This document shows positions 1 to 10,751 of a stretch of DNA of 64,000 nt, piece by piece. This DNA comes from Lumbricus terrestris (taxonomy: Eukaryota; Annelida; Clitellata; Crassiclitellata; Lumbricidae): positions 35,587,871 through 35,651,870 of the forward strand of contig OX457037.1 of NCBI GenBank assembly GCA_949752735.1, given 5' to 3'. Position 1 is the stretch's first letter. Every line of letters starts with the position of its first letter. Below the pieces are notes generated by a model. It made no database searches and had not been told where the DNA came from. It was given only the letters and a program-made list of their open reading frames with translations. Both the position numbers and the translations under genes were made by a program.

Positions 1-50
1 CGACGAGGAGTAGATGGAGTAAGATGGCGTGTAGTAGTTACAAAATGTCG
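1..50 (-). CDS. Gene A exon 3 (second half of CUB domain), cut by window edge
   Basis: On the minus strand a splice acceptor (gttttcaag) at 51-59 is followed by a phase-1 coding stretch reading [16 protein letters not shown]. It aligns with gene B exon 3 ([16 protein letters not shown]), the C-terminal half of a CUB domain, where a Cys, a Pro and a serine-rich strand precede the last beta strands. The remainder lies beyond the left edge. This exon is the third of the upstream paralogue whose first two exons are at 2792-2912 and 696-926. Confidence 0.72.
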
Positions 51-695
51 CTTGAAAACGTAATAAAGCTGTGCAGTTGCAGCTATACAACAGTGATGTA
101 CATGTATGTATGAGCACTTGTATTAACGCCCCTTGAAGATTGCTACTCAGAGGCGCTCCCGACGGCAACGCGGACACTGAATCGGAGATTCACGCCGAGG
201 CGCATGAGCAATTGCTAGTGAAGGACTTGATCAGGGTCCCTACGCGGCGACTAAGTGGATTCGAAACCGCAACCTCCCTGGTCCAAGGCACTGACATTTC
301 CCTACACCACCGCGCCCCACAATTTCAACTTCTTCAACTTTAACTTGGTTATTGATCCCAAAAAATATAAAAAAGACAATTATGCATTCATAATAGTACA
401 CAAAGTGATTAATTGCAGTTAGCAATTGCGACGGTATAGCTTAGTGTACGATCATTACTGTGAAATGTAGGGAGCAACAGGATACCCGAAGGGAGTCTAC
501 ATACAGAAAACAATGCAGACCTTTTGAACAATATTGAGCTGAAAAAGTGTGCAGACTTTTTGTACGAGTATTTAGCCTATATGTCAACTGGAAATAAATC
601 ATTTTTTTATATATTTAGCATCGAATCTAAAAAAAATGTCGCTATAAAATTTTGTCGATTCATATTGACTAGTAAACTAAAGAAGTTCTTCGTAC
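51..695 (-). other. Gene A intron 2, containing a SINE
   Basis: This interval lies between the exon 2 donor (gtacgaag on the minus strand, next to 695) and the exon 3 acceptor at 51. It holds a minus-strand tRNA-derived SINE at 114-321. The remaining A/T-rich sequence shows no coding signal I can support. Confidence 0.6.
114..321 (-). mobile_element. tRNA-derived SINE (family 1), full length
   Basis: Read on the minus strand it begins tgtggggcgcggtggtgtag, with an A-box-like block, followed by a B-box-like ggtttcgaatcc, a body with ccttgggcaagtccttcac-like sequence, and a tail ending gggcgttaatacaagtgc. At least six other copies occur in this window (15538, 26714, 39888, 41598, 53695, 59238), so the boundaries come from mutual alignment by eye. 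It sits in gene A intron 2. Confidence 0.8.
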
Positions 696-926
696 ATGGA
701 TCGCCGGTCTCTCCAATAATCTCGAATGCGCCGCTGTCGCAGTCCATCGCTACGTACTGAAACCTCAGCGTGATATGATATCCCAAGGTGGCGTTCATAT
801 GGATACTACAGTCCTTGCCTCCAGCCATGCAGCCGTTTGGATTCGTCCTGATGAAGCCGTATCTACTGTGTCCGCCTTGTCCGGGTGATATCACTCTGTT
901 GTATTGGCAGGGTTCTTGGATGTAGG
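696..926 (-). CDS. Gene A exon 2: N-terminal part of a CUB domain
   Basis: This 231-bp phase 1-1 exon is bounded on the minus strand by ttacag|CC (high end) and AT|gtacga (low end). It encodes 77 residues that closely match gene B exon 2, including the conserved blocks [21 protein letters not shown] and EIIGE(T/S)GDP. The cysteine spacing and alternating hydrophobic strands are those of a CUB domain, an extracellular beta-sandwich binding module. It splices in phase to exon 1 (ends after one base, T) and exon 3 (acceptor at 51). The strong exon identity with gene B, against unalignable introns, indicates purifying selection on a tandem duplicate. Confidence 0.8.
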
Positions 927-1105
927 CTGTAAGAATATTTGTACAGGCAGGAGAATTTGTACATTAGAATTAATATAAATATATGAATTTATGTTATATT
1001 GGCTTTCCGATCTCAAACAGCGAGACAACAAAATTAGCTCCCTTGTGCGTGGTTATGATTTGTTTAGTGACTACGGACCATAGCCTACAGCTACGGAGAT
1101 GAATA

Positions 1106-1230
1106 CAGGGTGGGCCATAAAAAATACACCGATCTTGAATGCGTAAAACTCAGCTAATTTTTGTAATATATTTTGGTTTAGTGCATCCAATTAAAGATAT
1201 TTGACTCTAGTTTTAAGATTCGAACACATT
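1106..1230. mobile_element. Solo terminus of a Tc1/mariner-like element
   Basis: A TA dinucleotide is followed by CAGGGTGGGCCATAAAAAAT, a terminus of the type carried by the foldback elements at 42935 and 54816 (CAGGGTGSGCCAAAAA). No matching right end was found nearby, so this is a relic. The inner boundary is approximate. Confidence 0.5.
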
Positions 1231-2199
1231 AAAAAATTATTGTACATGTATCTTTAGTCTAGATGGCTATAGATCGCGACATCAAAAGCCCTCATTTTTT
1301 AGTAACTATATATAAGCCCGTAGCTAAAAATTCAGGCCAATTTTAACAGCAGGCCTAACTGCAATAAGCATATGGCCAGAAATTTGTACGGTAAAGAAAA
1401 CTTATTTATTAATCAGGAGATAGTCTGTTCCAGTCTTTTCTACTCAAATAAATATCAAATTATGCCTCCCACGTGCTGCAACAGCAACAGCAGCAGCTAT
1501 TCGACGAGGCCAGTGGTTGATCGCACCGTCAATGAACTGCTGACTGATAATTATCAGACCTTTATGAATTCGCAAAATTCGGATCAACGCGATCATCGTC
1601 TGTAAACGGCGCCATATTTGTTACGTCACTAATTACAGCAAAACAAGGTACATGTAGCTAGCGGTCCAGCGCTGTTTCAACTATTTTATTACAATTTAAA
1701 ATAGCACCAATTGAACTTTTTACAAGCTAATACCATAGTGTAATTTGACGCATTAAGTACAAATAGGCTACATTACAAAATTGGCTGAGTTATATCAACG
1801 TCGTGATACCAAGTCCGTTATACCAACTTCTGAGTTTTACCAACTCCGCCACAGGATACCTCTTGGGGTTGTCTGAGCCTGTCGCAAGCCAGGATAAAGG
1901 AAAAGGTTTCTGCGGTGGGCTTGCAACCACCATATACCAGGGATATCTAAACATCTCCTGTGTAGCACTTCTTACTGATCTATATAGTTGCTTCTACGGC
2001 TACTTATCCTTAATTCGAGGTAATTGATTTTATAATAGATCTTCATACTCGCATCATTCTATATATTTCGCCATAATATCATAATTGCAACATCATCGTC
2101 ACTTCTGATCTTGTCCTCGGCTATTGTCAGTCGATCTGTGTCATTTCGACGGATAATAATAGCATTCTGCAGTCATGCATAATTATACTGAATTTTCGA

Positions 2200-2415
2200 A
2201 TCATAGACAGGGGAAACGAAATATTTTCACGAAATTTCTACTCTATAAGCCACCCTTCCTTTAAAAGATCATCAGGTTTTTTGGGACAGGGAAAATGAAA
2301 TTTTTCATGAGATTTCGACCAAGTGACTAAAAAAGGTCGTCAGAAATTTAGGCGAATGAAAATTGAAATTTCCTCCGCTTCAGCCCCCAAAGCTAAAATC
2401 CTGGCGCCGCCACTA
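2200..2415. mobile_element. Fragment of a hAT-like non-autonomous element
   Basis: The segment shares words with the hAT-like copies at 23452 and 59000 (gagatttcgaccaa, gactaaaaaaggtcgtcag, cctccgcttcagccccc) and ends in GGCGCCGCCACTA like the 23452 copy. The left terminus and a target duplication could not be seen, so it is probably truncated. It lies in gene A intron 1. Confidence 0.55.
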
Positions 2416-2791
2416 CCCTGCCTCATGATCCGTGGTCGCGTCTGGGACATAATATAAGCCTGTTGACCGCGCAGTGGTCGACAGCAGAAGTATAACCAAG
2501 GGTCGGACGTTGATTTATTTGAAGTCGGGGGTGTGCACTGTGTAGGCTAATGAAGACTTTACTATGAGGTCCAAAGAAAAAGTAGATGGTTGAAACCCCC
2601 CCAACCTCGGCGCAATATCATTGTTCGCTTAAAATAGCAGTGGCATCCATCATTGTGATCGTTGACGTAATTATCACCATCACTATCATAGTCATCGCCG
2701 TCGTTATCATCGCTCACCGATATAAATAAAGTGGCAAAATAATCAATACTCTTCGTTCCAGTTAGTAAAATGATTAAACGCTTTTACTCAC

Positions 2792-2912
2792 AGAAATCGT
2801 AGACAGCTTCGCGGCCAATATCAGCTTGAGCAACTTTTCCATCAACCTTATATGCCAACATTAGCAGGAATATCAGATTGAAGAGGAAACAGCGAACACC
2901 CAGCAACTTCAT
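2792..2912 (-). CDS. Gene A exon 1: start codon and signal peptide
   Basis: An ATG at 2912-2910 opens 40 codons plus one base, ending at the donor TTTCT|gtgagtaaa. The peptide begins MKLLGVRCFLFNLIFLLMLA and looks like a signal peptide (basic n-region, hydrophobic core). The exon ends in phase 1, matching the phase-1 acceptor of exon 2 (696-926). It is unlike gene B exon 1 in sequence but plays the same role, so the two genes share the ectodomain exons while their first exons have diverged or been replaced. An LTR retrotransposon begins 295 bp upstream. Confidence 0.65.
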
Positions 2913-3207
2913 GATCAGTCTTAGTCAGAGCAGCTAATACGACTGAAAATGTATTAGGCCTATGATACTCCACGTCGTCCTAATTATACCTATGCCTAAT
3001 TATGTCACGTTGCGTTTCAATAGTTCGCGGAAGTCCAGTTCTTAGTGTAAACACTTTCTGTCGAATTTCACGAATCGGTCATCGTTCATCTGTGCGCTGA
3101 TAAAACGTTATCGCGTTGACAATAGGCCTTTGTTCGATATGTGCACTTAATCTGTCAAAAGAGAGAGATAGTAATTATTAATCATAAACATCCTTCGATA
3201 TTCGTGC
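2913..3207 (-). promoter_or_regulatory. Presumed gene A 5' flank between start codon and LTR insertion
   Basis: This is the 295 bp left between the gene A ATG and the LTR retrotransposon. The segment is A/T-rich and I see no convincing TATA box or other motif. Calling it the proximal promoter or 5' UTR is inference from position only. Confidence 0.3.
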
Positions 3208-4008
3208 TGTAACGCCCGCCCCTATCGGCATCCCCGGAGTCGCCACTTCCGGATCTTCGCTCGATATGGCCGCGTGCTGCTGTGGACGAGCTCTAGAGAT
3301 AGAGGGAGGACAGGATGAGGTGACTTCCGGGTTCGAATCCCAACGATGAAAAGGCGGCCAGTTATTTCGACTGCCGGACTCCCTATATGAAATTGGCGGC
3401 CTACTAGCCAATCTATCACTTCTTCGCAATATACCAGGGTATGCGAAATCTTTGGGCCTAGCAGCCAAAGTTTCTTCCAGGCCGATGGTCGAGTGGTATG
3501 GCGCGTCCGCAGTGGTAATAGCGGTGAGGTAACCAGGGTTCAAATCCACAGCAGGCTTGGGTACCGGCGATGTCTCCAATCTTTCCAAGCGTGATACAAC
3601 TTCCGTCAGCGCTTCCCTGACATTATCTCTTACCGCCGAGATCTCTTCTCTTACATTTAATTGCACTGAGGAAATAGCATCGCTAACATTTGATTGCACT
3701 GAGGAAATAGCATCCTGCGTATCTCTGACATAAGATTTTACAGAAGAGATTTCCTCTCTTACATTTGATTGCACTGCCAGGACATTAAGCTCCACCGTGG
3801 CAATCGCCTCTTGCGTGTCTCTGGCATTGAGTTGCAACGACGACTGTATAGAAGTCATAGCATCATGAGTTGACTTAGCATTAGTCTGTATTGCCTCGAG
3901 CAATACCTCCATAGAAGAAGGGGGCCGTGAAGGCTGAGCAGGGGTGACTGGCCTAGATTCCTCCATAGCGCTATAGAAATGACTTCTATCTTTAGAGCTC
4001 ACAATCAA
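3178..4008 (-). CDS. LTR-encoded coiled-coil ORF, left copy reading into flanking DNA
   Basis: This is the same 270-residue protein as at 10752-11609, but it leaves the LTR and stops after seven codons of flanking DNA (ends DVYD). See the right-hand copy for domains. This copy lacks the gag junction and is likely not functional as element protein, though it could be translated from a read-out transcript. Confidence 0.4.
   Translation of the reverse strand: MIVSSKDRSHFYSAMEESRPVTPAQPSRPPSSMEVLLEAIQTNAKSTHDAMTSIQSSLQLNARDTQEAIATVELNVLAVQSNVREEISSVKSYVRDTQDAISSVQSNVSDAISSVQLNVREEISAVRDNVREALTEVVSRLERLETSPVPKPAVDLNPGYLTAITTADAPYHSTIGLEETLAARPKDFAYPGILRRSDRLASRPPISYRESGSRNNWPPFHRWDSNPEVTSSCPPSISRARPQQHAAISSEDPEVATPGMPIGAGVTARISKDVYD
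3204..3207. repeat. Left target-site duplication (GTGC) of the LTR retrotransposon
   Basis: GTGC precedes the left LTR and is repeated directly after the right LTR at 13229-13232. A 4-bp duplication is normal for Ty3/Gypsy integration. Confidence 0.8.
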
Positions 4009-5627
4009 TCAAGTATTCATTCAACGTCAGTTGCATTCAATGCCATCAATGATCAAAGTCAGAAGTTTAATTAATATTTCTTATTATTCACAATCACTTG
4101 AATCTTCAATTGACATCAATTATGCTCAAAGCAATCAAACATAAAAGTCAGTAAGTTCAATTATCAGTTCCTATCCTTTGTAAAGACATTCAATGAAAAT
4201 CAAATGCAACAATTCAATGCAAACACCTATCAACCGGAGTATGCCTAACTTAAATCCCGATTGACTCTCAAGTCCCACAGCCAATTTCAGTTCAGCCCAA
4301 AATGTCTTAATAACCGATCGTATTAATTCCCCAATAAAGCGTACCTTATGTCCGAAGACAAGGGACAAAGCCGATCGTGTGCGAAGAACAGCGACGAAGA
4401 CGATATCCAAGAGATGCGACGAAACACACAGAAAGGCGTCGAGTTTGAAGCGCCCGAAAAGATCAGCTAAATCCGATGCTGATTTCTCGCAATGAACAAC
4501 AATTTCGGCTATTTATCCAAGCCGTTTGAGAAAGACGCCCTTAGGCAACCATACGAACAACCGCTTCGCAACACAATTTCAGAACGCTGACGATTCGAAG
4601 CCCACGATAAATCACTCCGTGTGACAGGGCGAAGAGAGGCCTTGAATTAGTAATCCAGGAATATATCCGAAGCGAGAGCGAAGACAAAACTTGCAGCGAC
4701 GCTGATGTATTTCTCGCAACAAACAAACTCTTTTATTTAATCGACTCCATGTCGAGAGAGAATGAATCGCCGACAGAATCCGTGTATGCGCAACTAGTGC
4801 AAGCAGGCGCTTATCCTGGCCATGCTTCACCAACTTGATCGAGCCTAAAACTACCAACCGCCGCAATACATCCGACCGCCCTGAGATCCTGTGCGCAACT
4901 CACTATACATCCGACCGCCCTGAGATCCTATGCGCAACTGAACCTCTCAGCGTTGCGCTGCTCTTTTATTGCTGCCTGACAAGGAGAGCGTCCCTCTACT
5001 ACGCATGCGCAGCTGAAGAGCCGAGCGCGCCGAACCAGCAGCTGTGCAGCTGTCTTAAGGCGGCAAGAATCAGCTGCCACGTGCGTCCTCTCCTGTGTAT
5101 CTCTGCGTCTGTCTGTAGCTCACTATCTTTCTCCTTCTATCTCTCCTTCTGAAAGGCGCCATCTGCCGCTGATCACGTAGGCATCAAATGCACCAGTTCA
5201 CCCTTGAGAAAACACACGTACACAGACCCACACGCCAACGGTGTTTCCTTCTCAATCCGTGTCCCTGCCTGTGCTTGTCTGGCTGGCTGTATTCCTCGCT
5301 CACTCTGATCATCAGACCACCTCAGAGAGCGTGCGAAAGTTTAATTACCCTCATCGACTGCAAGCGGCACGGCCTTTGAAGACAGCGACCGACGATCGCT
5401 GAGAGCGTGTGAACATATACCAATTAATGGAACAGCAACGACTGCTGCCTACGTCAGCGGTCGCTGTGACCCGTGTCAAGCGCAAATCAACATTAAAATA
5501 TAGGTCACACAAGGCAGCTCAAAAATACAGAAATAAAACAAATATATCAGATCCCTGAAACCCCATAATCGATTAAATAAAATAAAATAATATTAGCGAC
5601 CCGTAGCGTAGTTATACGATCGCTACA
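3208..5627 (-). repeat. 3' LTR (left copy), 2420 bp
   Basis: On the minus strand it starts TGTAGCGATCGTATAACTAC and ends GGGGCGGGCGTTACA. Every line I compared with the right LTR (10809-13228) matches without indels. Inside are a coiled-coil ORF, a two-copy tandem repeat of about 35 bp around 4868-4940 (catccgaccgccctgagatc), and AATAAA hexamers on the minus strand at 4965-4970 and near 4735 that could be a polyadenylation signal or TATA-like box. As the element's 3' LTR in the same orientation as gene A, it could act as an alternative promoter for gene A. Confidence 0.92.
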
Positions 5628-5650
5628 CTATTCTCGGCCCTCCCTGATTT
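5628..5650 (-). other. Polypurine tract adjacent to the 3' LTR
   Basis: On the minus strand the bases just before the LTR are purine-rich (TCAGGGAGGGCCGAGAATAG), as expected for the plus-strand priming site of reverse transcription. The position fixes the element's orientation. Confidence 0.65.
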
Positions 5651-8517
5651 CAGGATCCCTTTAATTGGAAAAATGGATCCTGAAATGTTAGTAAGGCCAT
5701 ACTCCAATTTTTACATCAAGGATCAAATGCAAGAATTAAAAAAATATATGCAATGAACAGTCCTCAACGTAAGCATCAGAAAGTTCACATTTTAGCGTTA
5801 AATGTCAGTTCCAGCGAAAGAAACATTTATTATTATTATAATTATATAGCTCCATCGCTAATAGTTCAGTAAAGCTCAAAAGCAATTCTATATATAGGTC
5901 TCCTTAAGTTTAGTTAAGCACAAAGTCCTCCACGGCAAGCATTGACTTAAGAACCCACGGGACAGCCACAAAAACCACTAGACCTTCGTTACCTTTACAA
6001 CAGGTCATCTGATTAATAGGCCACCCATGGCCTTTACTATCGAGACTTCTTTAGGCATTTCACTGTAGGCAAACGTCTACATTTAAAGACTCATCTAAGC
6101 AGTTAAACCTAAGTCTCTAATCCCATTAACAACGGTGCTATCATAGCAAATTACCTGAAACCACACACACAGCTTAAGTCTCCAAAGGCCAATGCTCCAT
6201 ATAACTATCCGTAGGCTCCCCATCAAAGCTTACCGTAAGAGACCAAGCCCAACTTCAGCTTGAAACTAGGCCTGCTTCCAGCATAGCATCCTAATTATTA
6301 TTATGCAACCGCTTACGCACAGAAATTAAAATAGGCAGCCTAAGAACAATATAGGCCAGCATAACATTAGCGATTAAATGGTTACGCTTTGTAACACTAG
6401 GCATACATTCCTAGCGTGGCATGACTCAGCCAGCCATATTAATATGCATCGTTGGTCAATGCACAGAATAACTGCGATACGAAAGCTTAACTAGGTCAAC
6501 TTAATATACTGTAATTACCGCTACAATAAGCTTACAGGCTACACTTCTTGTAATCATCCTTCACGATATAGTGTAACCATAAAATAATAGGCCTATTAAA
6601 AAGACCATCATGATTTCAAAACTAAGATTACAGTCTTTGCATAACTCTATATTAAGTTAGGCCATTTTAGTCTGTTTTTAGTCCAGTATTAATCCTTAGC
6701 ATCATTACATGGCATCTATGCATCCTCTATTCTTCAGTCTATCATAAGCGCAGGCATCAGGCCACACACGCGTCAGCGCCTGGGAAAATCATCGATAATT
6801 AAAATCGCCGCTTTGATGCGTCGACCCCGTGTCTCTATTCCCCCCGCCATGCATCTACAGCGTGCGTCTAACACCGTGGGAGTTAGGCGACAAAACATGA
6901 TCCTTATACATGTAGGTCAAAGTGCATCGTACGACTAAGGTCGCGCTGTTTTGCACAAAATAAAATAAGACCTCAAATAAATCCTTTCAGAATTAGGTCA
7001 ACCGTTAATCTAATCTATAGCTTAATCTTTACTATGCTAATCATAGCAGTAAATCTTACATTACAGATTTAGTTATATTGCAGATTAAATGCACAATTAT
7101 ATTACAACAAGGACAGACGTTCCGAACTTCTTTCGTCTGGAACAATTGAACACTGAGAATCTCAGTCGATAATCGTCGGCGTCCTAATGCGTCGCTCTCG
7201 GACTACGCCTCCGCTCTTCCTCCGCCATCTACAATTGATCTGTAGAAGCGTGGAAAACTGCGAGGCCACCCATCAACAAGATCCAAATTAGGCCTATTGA
7301 ACGAACTCGCAATTAGGTCATAGATCCATTCATGGATCCCAATATTAATCTGCACCGAATTAATAATAATATTAAATCCAATGCTACAAAATCATTTAGG
7401 CCAACCTCATTTCTCGCACAGACAGAGCTCCTAATTATTTTATGCCTAGTCCTAATAAATATTATTAGGCAACCAGTTTAATCATAGTCTACACTGCAGA
7501 ATTATAAGACCAAATTATGCATCGCTACTATTAAAATTGTGTCTCAACTGCAACGCTGATGCAGACAGTACACGGGCTAATCATTCAAGTAGGCCTAAAT
7601 ATATTTATATCCTGCGTCCATCAACTGCAATCTAAATAATTCGTACTGCAACCAAAACATGTAGGTCAAAGTGCAGGACTATTAATCAAAGAGCAGCTAT
7701 GTATATTAATTTCACCGCTGTTAAACTCAAAACCTCGGTAATGCATTAAGGCGCTGAAGGACAATAAGGGACTATTATAGAACATTTATAGAGCGCCTCA
7801 CTAAAGTTAATTAATCAGCATCCATACAATTATTATTATATATATATATATGCGTTGACAATAGTTACGCATATAAGAACTCTATACACGGAACTTAGAA
7901 GCCTTAAAATTTAGCTGTGCCAATCCTTTAAAATTATTTTTAATTAAACAGACTATAGATAGAGCGGAACTTAGGCCTAATGCAAATTTCGACTCTAAGC
8001 GTTATCTTAGAGATATAGGCCTACTATTTTAACGAAGGCCATAATATCACATAATCTCATCATCATGGCTAATTCCACTGCAAGTCTAAGTTCAAGGTCA
8101 CATAATCGTCATCAATGGCCTTAACTAAAATAGGCAACCTTATATATATATCAACAGGTAAAACCAATATTTATATAGCGCAATGCAGGCAATGACAGTC
8201 CAGTTTTCTGTCTACAGCAGAGGCAATAATAAAATCGTCCATCGCTTCATTGCAAATGCAATACACTACTAATCTATATCACCATTGCAAACATTAATCA
8301 GACAGTCGGCAATGCAATACAAATATTAATACTATGTCATACATATATGAAGGCACAACATACAATGCAAGAATACAGTTATTCACACAGTAACACACAC
8401 ATGTAAAGCCTTCCACATGTAAATCAAAAATGTATTCATCAAAAACAAACCAAACCAGTGTTACAGGCATCTCCCTGTATTCAAAATGGTCGCAAATTAA
8501 GCGGTCATTTAACAGAG
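5628..8517 (-). other. Long non-coding internal region of the LTR retrotransposon
   Basis: About 2.9 kb lie between the gag stop and the polypurine tract. The region is A/T-rich and studded with taggcctaa-type words. No ORF reaches 60 codons on either strand and no protease, RT or integrase motif is visible. A 19-base word, catgtaggtcaaagtgca with its neighbour, occurs twice (about 6909 and 7658). A (TA) run lies near 7830-7850. It is either decayed or replaced pol sequence, or structural RNA needed for packaging. I cannot tell which. Confidence 0.7.
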
Positions 8518-10719
8518 TTACCCAGCTGACGTGAAGTTCTCAGGCGGACGACTTCCTGTCGTTTCACCCAGCGATCGCCAGTGGTGGTCGTCGGAAGACC
8601 CATTGCGGAGCGGACATTCCCGCAGGAGGTGGGAGGGGTCGTCACAGTAGAAACAGCGGCGCTCCTCATTTTGCAAGTTCCGGTCACCCTCTCGCCTCCT
8701 CGTCGATGATGGCGACATCCGAGATCGACGATTCTGGTTGTCGTGATTATCGCTCTCCGGCCGTCCCAGGTTGTCGCTCGGTGCAACCTGCTGCTGTTGT
8801 CGAAGAGGGCAGAGGCGCGCTATGTGGTCCGCCGCAGAACACTCGAAGCATCTCCGCGCCGATCGTCCAGCTTCCGGTTCCGCCGCTTGTCGGTATCTGC
8901 AGGTAGAACTCCAGTGACCTGTTCTATTACAGATCGAACAGCGTTGGTTGTACCGCCAGTAACTTCCGTTAGCGTTGTACCGACCATTTCCGGTTGACCC
9001 GTTCTGACCTGTCCACGACCCGCGATTATTGTCTCTGTATTGTGGCGCCGACACGGGTTGCCGCTCCATCTTCTCCAGTCTCTCCATTCGTCGCAGCAGG
9101 TCCTTCATTTCCGAATCGTCTTCCTCTTTGACCGCGTTGACACGTCCATATCGTCGTTCGTGCTGCTCATGGCCACCGTCTTCTGCTTTCTGATAGCCGT
9201 CCAATCGCATCGCTACCTTGTAGGCTTCGTCGAGGGATCTCGGTTCTCGCTCTCGGATTTTCAGAGCAAGCGTTCTATCTCTCAGGGCATCCAAGAATGC
9301 CCGAACAGCAATTGCTTCGCTGTGGACAGTCGAAGAGCCCGGATACGCACGCGAGGTCAGACGGCGCACATCATCGACCAGCACTCCCATATCTTCATCG
9401 GCTTTCTGCTTTCGAGTACTCAGCTGTGTCTGAAATAAAGCTTGCTGTTCAGCGTTACCATATCGTTCTCGAAGTCGCTGTACCAAAGCCGTCCAAGTGT
9501 CCAAGCTATCTGCGTTCGACTCGCTCAGCAAATGAGTCGCCGGTTCAACCAATGAGACTACTAATTGGTTCAACCTCTCCTCGTCCGTCCATCTGTTATT
9601 CCTGGCGCACACGGAGAATTTTCTTAAGAATGTTTCAACGTCCGTCTTTCCGCTAAAAGACCCGAGTTTCAGGAATTGTGTTGGCTTAGGAGGAGAAGTC
9701 GATGACTGTTTACCCTCGCCCTCTTTAGCTGTTGCAGACGCGGTCGGTTCAAGTTCCTTGACTGTTCCCTTTGAACTGATCGACGGTAGCTCCCAGTCGC
9801 TGGTCGTTTGCGTTGCGACGGTGGTCGTCGGGACAATTTTGATAGGACCGACCGAAACGTTGGTAGCCGCCAGTGCTTTCGTTTCACCAACCGCAGACGT
9901 CGCTTTATTATCGGCCGTCGTTTCATTTCTCTCCAGAGGTGTCGACTTCATTACCGCCTGACATCGCGGTAGTTCGGCATCACGGCTAAATCCAAAGCTT
10001 TGCGCGCCGAGGCATGAACTCATCCTCGCCGATTCCACGACCGTTGGCCACCGAGGAAAGACGGCGTCGCTTGGTCGAAGCGGGTCGAGACAGCGAAGCG
10101 GGTCAACCCAAACCCGGTTGTCGCTGCTACCGTAGAAAGCGTTCGGAGCGTAGGTCGGAGCATACCTCCACGGCATGTTTGAATGGTCGGGACGAGCGTA
10201 TGGTTGCATCCAGTCGACCGTTGCCATCGCCGCTGGTCCAGGAGGAAGGTCGGGTCGAGCGTAGTCTCGACCAACCATGGTCGACGTTGCACGACCGTCG
10301 AGGACGCAGTCAGGCATTGACTGATAGGTCGGCATTACCGACGCTGGTTGTGTAAAGTCGACCCGACTCGGTGCCATTTCCACTCTTTGTTGATCGACGT
10401 GTGCGAGCGGCGCTTGCAGCCTCCATTGTGGATCCGGTCGAGGATACTCGACGAGAGGAAGGGACGAAGAGGCCAAAGGGACTGGGTTGACCTTATCACC
10501 CCCCTCCCGTGACAATTTATTAGCGATCGGTTTATTCACTTCAAAATTTCTAAACTCCGGTTGCTGTGCTGCATGCATTCTGTTATCAATTATTTTAACA
10601 GTTTTAGGTCTAGATTCCATTATCTTGCTGATCTCAACGTCTACACTACCATCATCAGACATTATTTCCACATTATCAGCAAATTCCCTTTCCTTCCTTC
10701 TTTCAAAAGAAATTGCCAT
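8518..10719 (-). CDS. gag: Gag polyprotein of the LTR retrotransposon (Ty3/Gypsy type)
   Basis: This is a 733-residue intact ORF. Residues 1-345 are proline- and threonine-rich with little predicted structure. Residues 346-520 (PTQFLKLGSFSGKTDVETFL onward, with W, L and RLRERYG blocks) resemble the retrotransposon Gag capsid core of Ty3/Gypsy elements. Three CCHC zinc knuckles follow at about 594-607 (CSICNRTGHWSSTC), 624-637 (CFECSAADHIARLC) and 689-702 (CFYCDDPSHLLREC), all with intact C-x2-C-x4-H-x4-C spacing. This protein should form particles and bind RNA. No protease or pol follows the stop. The frame stays open upstream of this ATG to a stop at 10896, inside the 5' LTR, so the true start is uncertain. 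A transposed element with intact gag and no pol probably uses a partner's enzymes. Confidence 0.92.
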   Translation of the reverse strand: MAISFERRKEREFADNVEIMSDDGSVDVEISKIMESRPKTVKIIDNRMHAAQQPEFRNFEVNKPIANKLSREGGDKVNPVPLASSSLPLVEYPRPDPQWRLQAPLAHVDQQRVEMAPSRVDFTQPASVMPTYQSMPDCVLDGRATSTMVGRDYARPDLPPGPAAMATVDWMQPYARPDHSNMPWRYAPTYAPNAFYGSSDNRVWVDPLRCLDPLRPSDAVFPRWPTVVESARMSSCLGAQSFGFSRDAELPRCQAVMKSTPLERNETTADNKATSAVGETKALAATNVSVGPIKIVPTTTVATQTTSDWELPSISSKGTVKELEPTASATAKEGEGKQSSTSPPKPTQFLKLGSFSGKTDVETFLRKFSVCARNNRWTDEERLNQLVVSLVEPATHLLSESNADSLDTWTALVQRLRERYGNAEQQALFQTQLSTRKQKADEDMGVLVDDVRRLTSRAYPGSSTVHSEAIAVRAFLDALRDRTLALKIREREPRSLDEAYKVAMRLDGYQKAEDGGHEQHERRYGRVNAVKEEDDSEMKDLLRRMERLEKMERQPVSAPQYRDNNRGSWTGQNGSTGNGRYNANGSYWRYNQRCSICNRTGHWSSTCRYRQAAEPEAGRSARRCFECSAADHIARLCPLRQQQQVAPSDNLGRPESDNHDNQNRRSRMSPSSTRRREGDRNLQNEERRCFYCDDPSHLLRECPLRNGSSDDHHWRSLGETTGSRPPENFTSAG

Positions 10720-10751
10720 TTCGCCTGTTCTAGCATAGTCAGTTTCCTCTT

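Larger units (their letters stand above)
927..2791 (-). other. Gene A intron 1
   Basis: This intron runs from the donor gtgagtaaa (next to 2791, minus strand) to the acceptor ttcttacag at 927. It contains a Tc1/mariner-type terminus starting at 1106 and a hAT-like fragment ending near 2415. The rest is A/T-rich, with no exon I can support. Confidence 0.6.

Noticed and set aside
4171..5379. Several ORFs of 60-105 codons in each LTR (for example at 4835 plus and 4612 minus).
   Set aside because: They recur identically in both LTRs only because the LTRs are duplicates, and they lack recognisable features.
8505..10355. Shorter ORFs overlapping gag on both strands, including a 132-codon plus-strand ORF at 9040.
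   Set aside because: Shadows of gag in other frames, with no retroelement or host motif.
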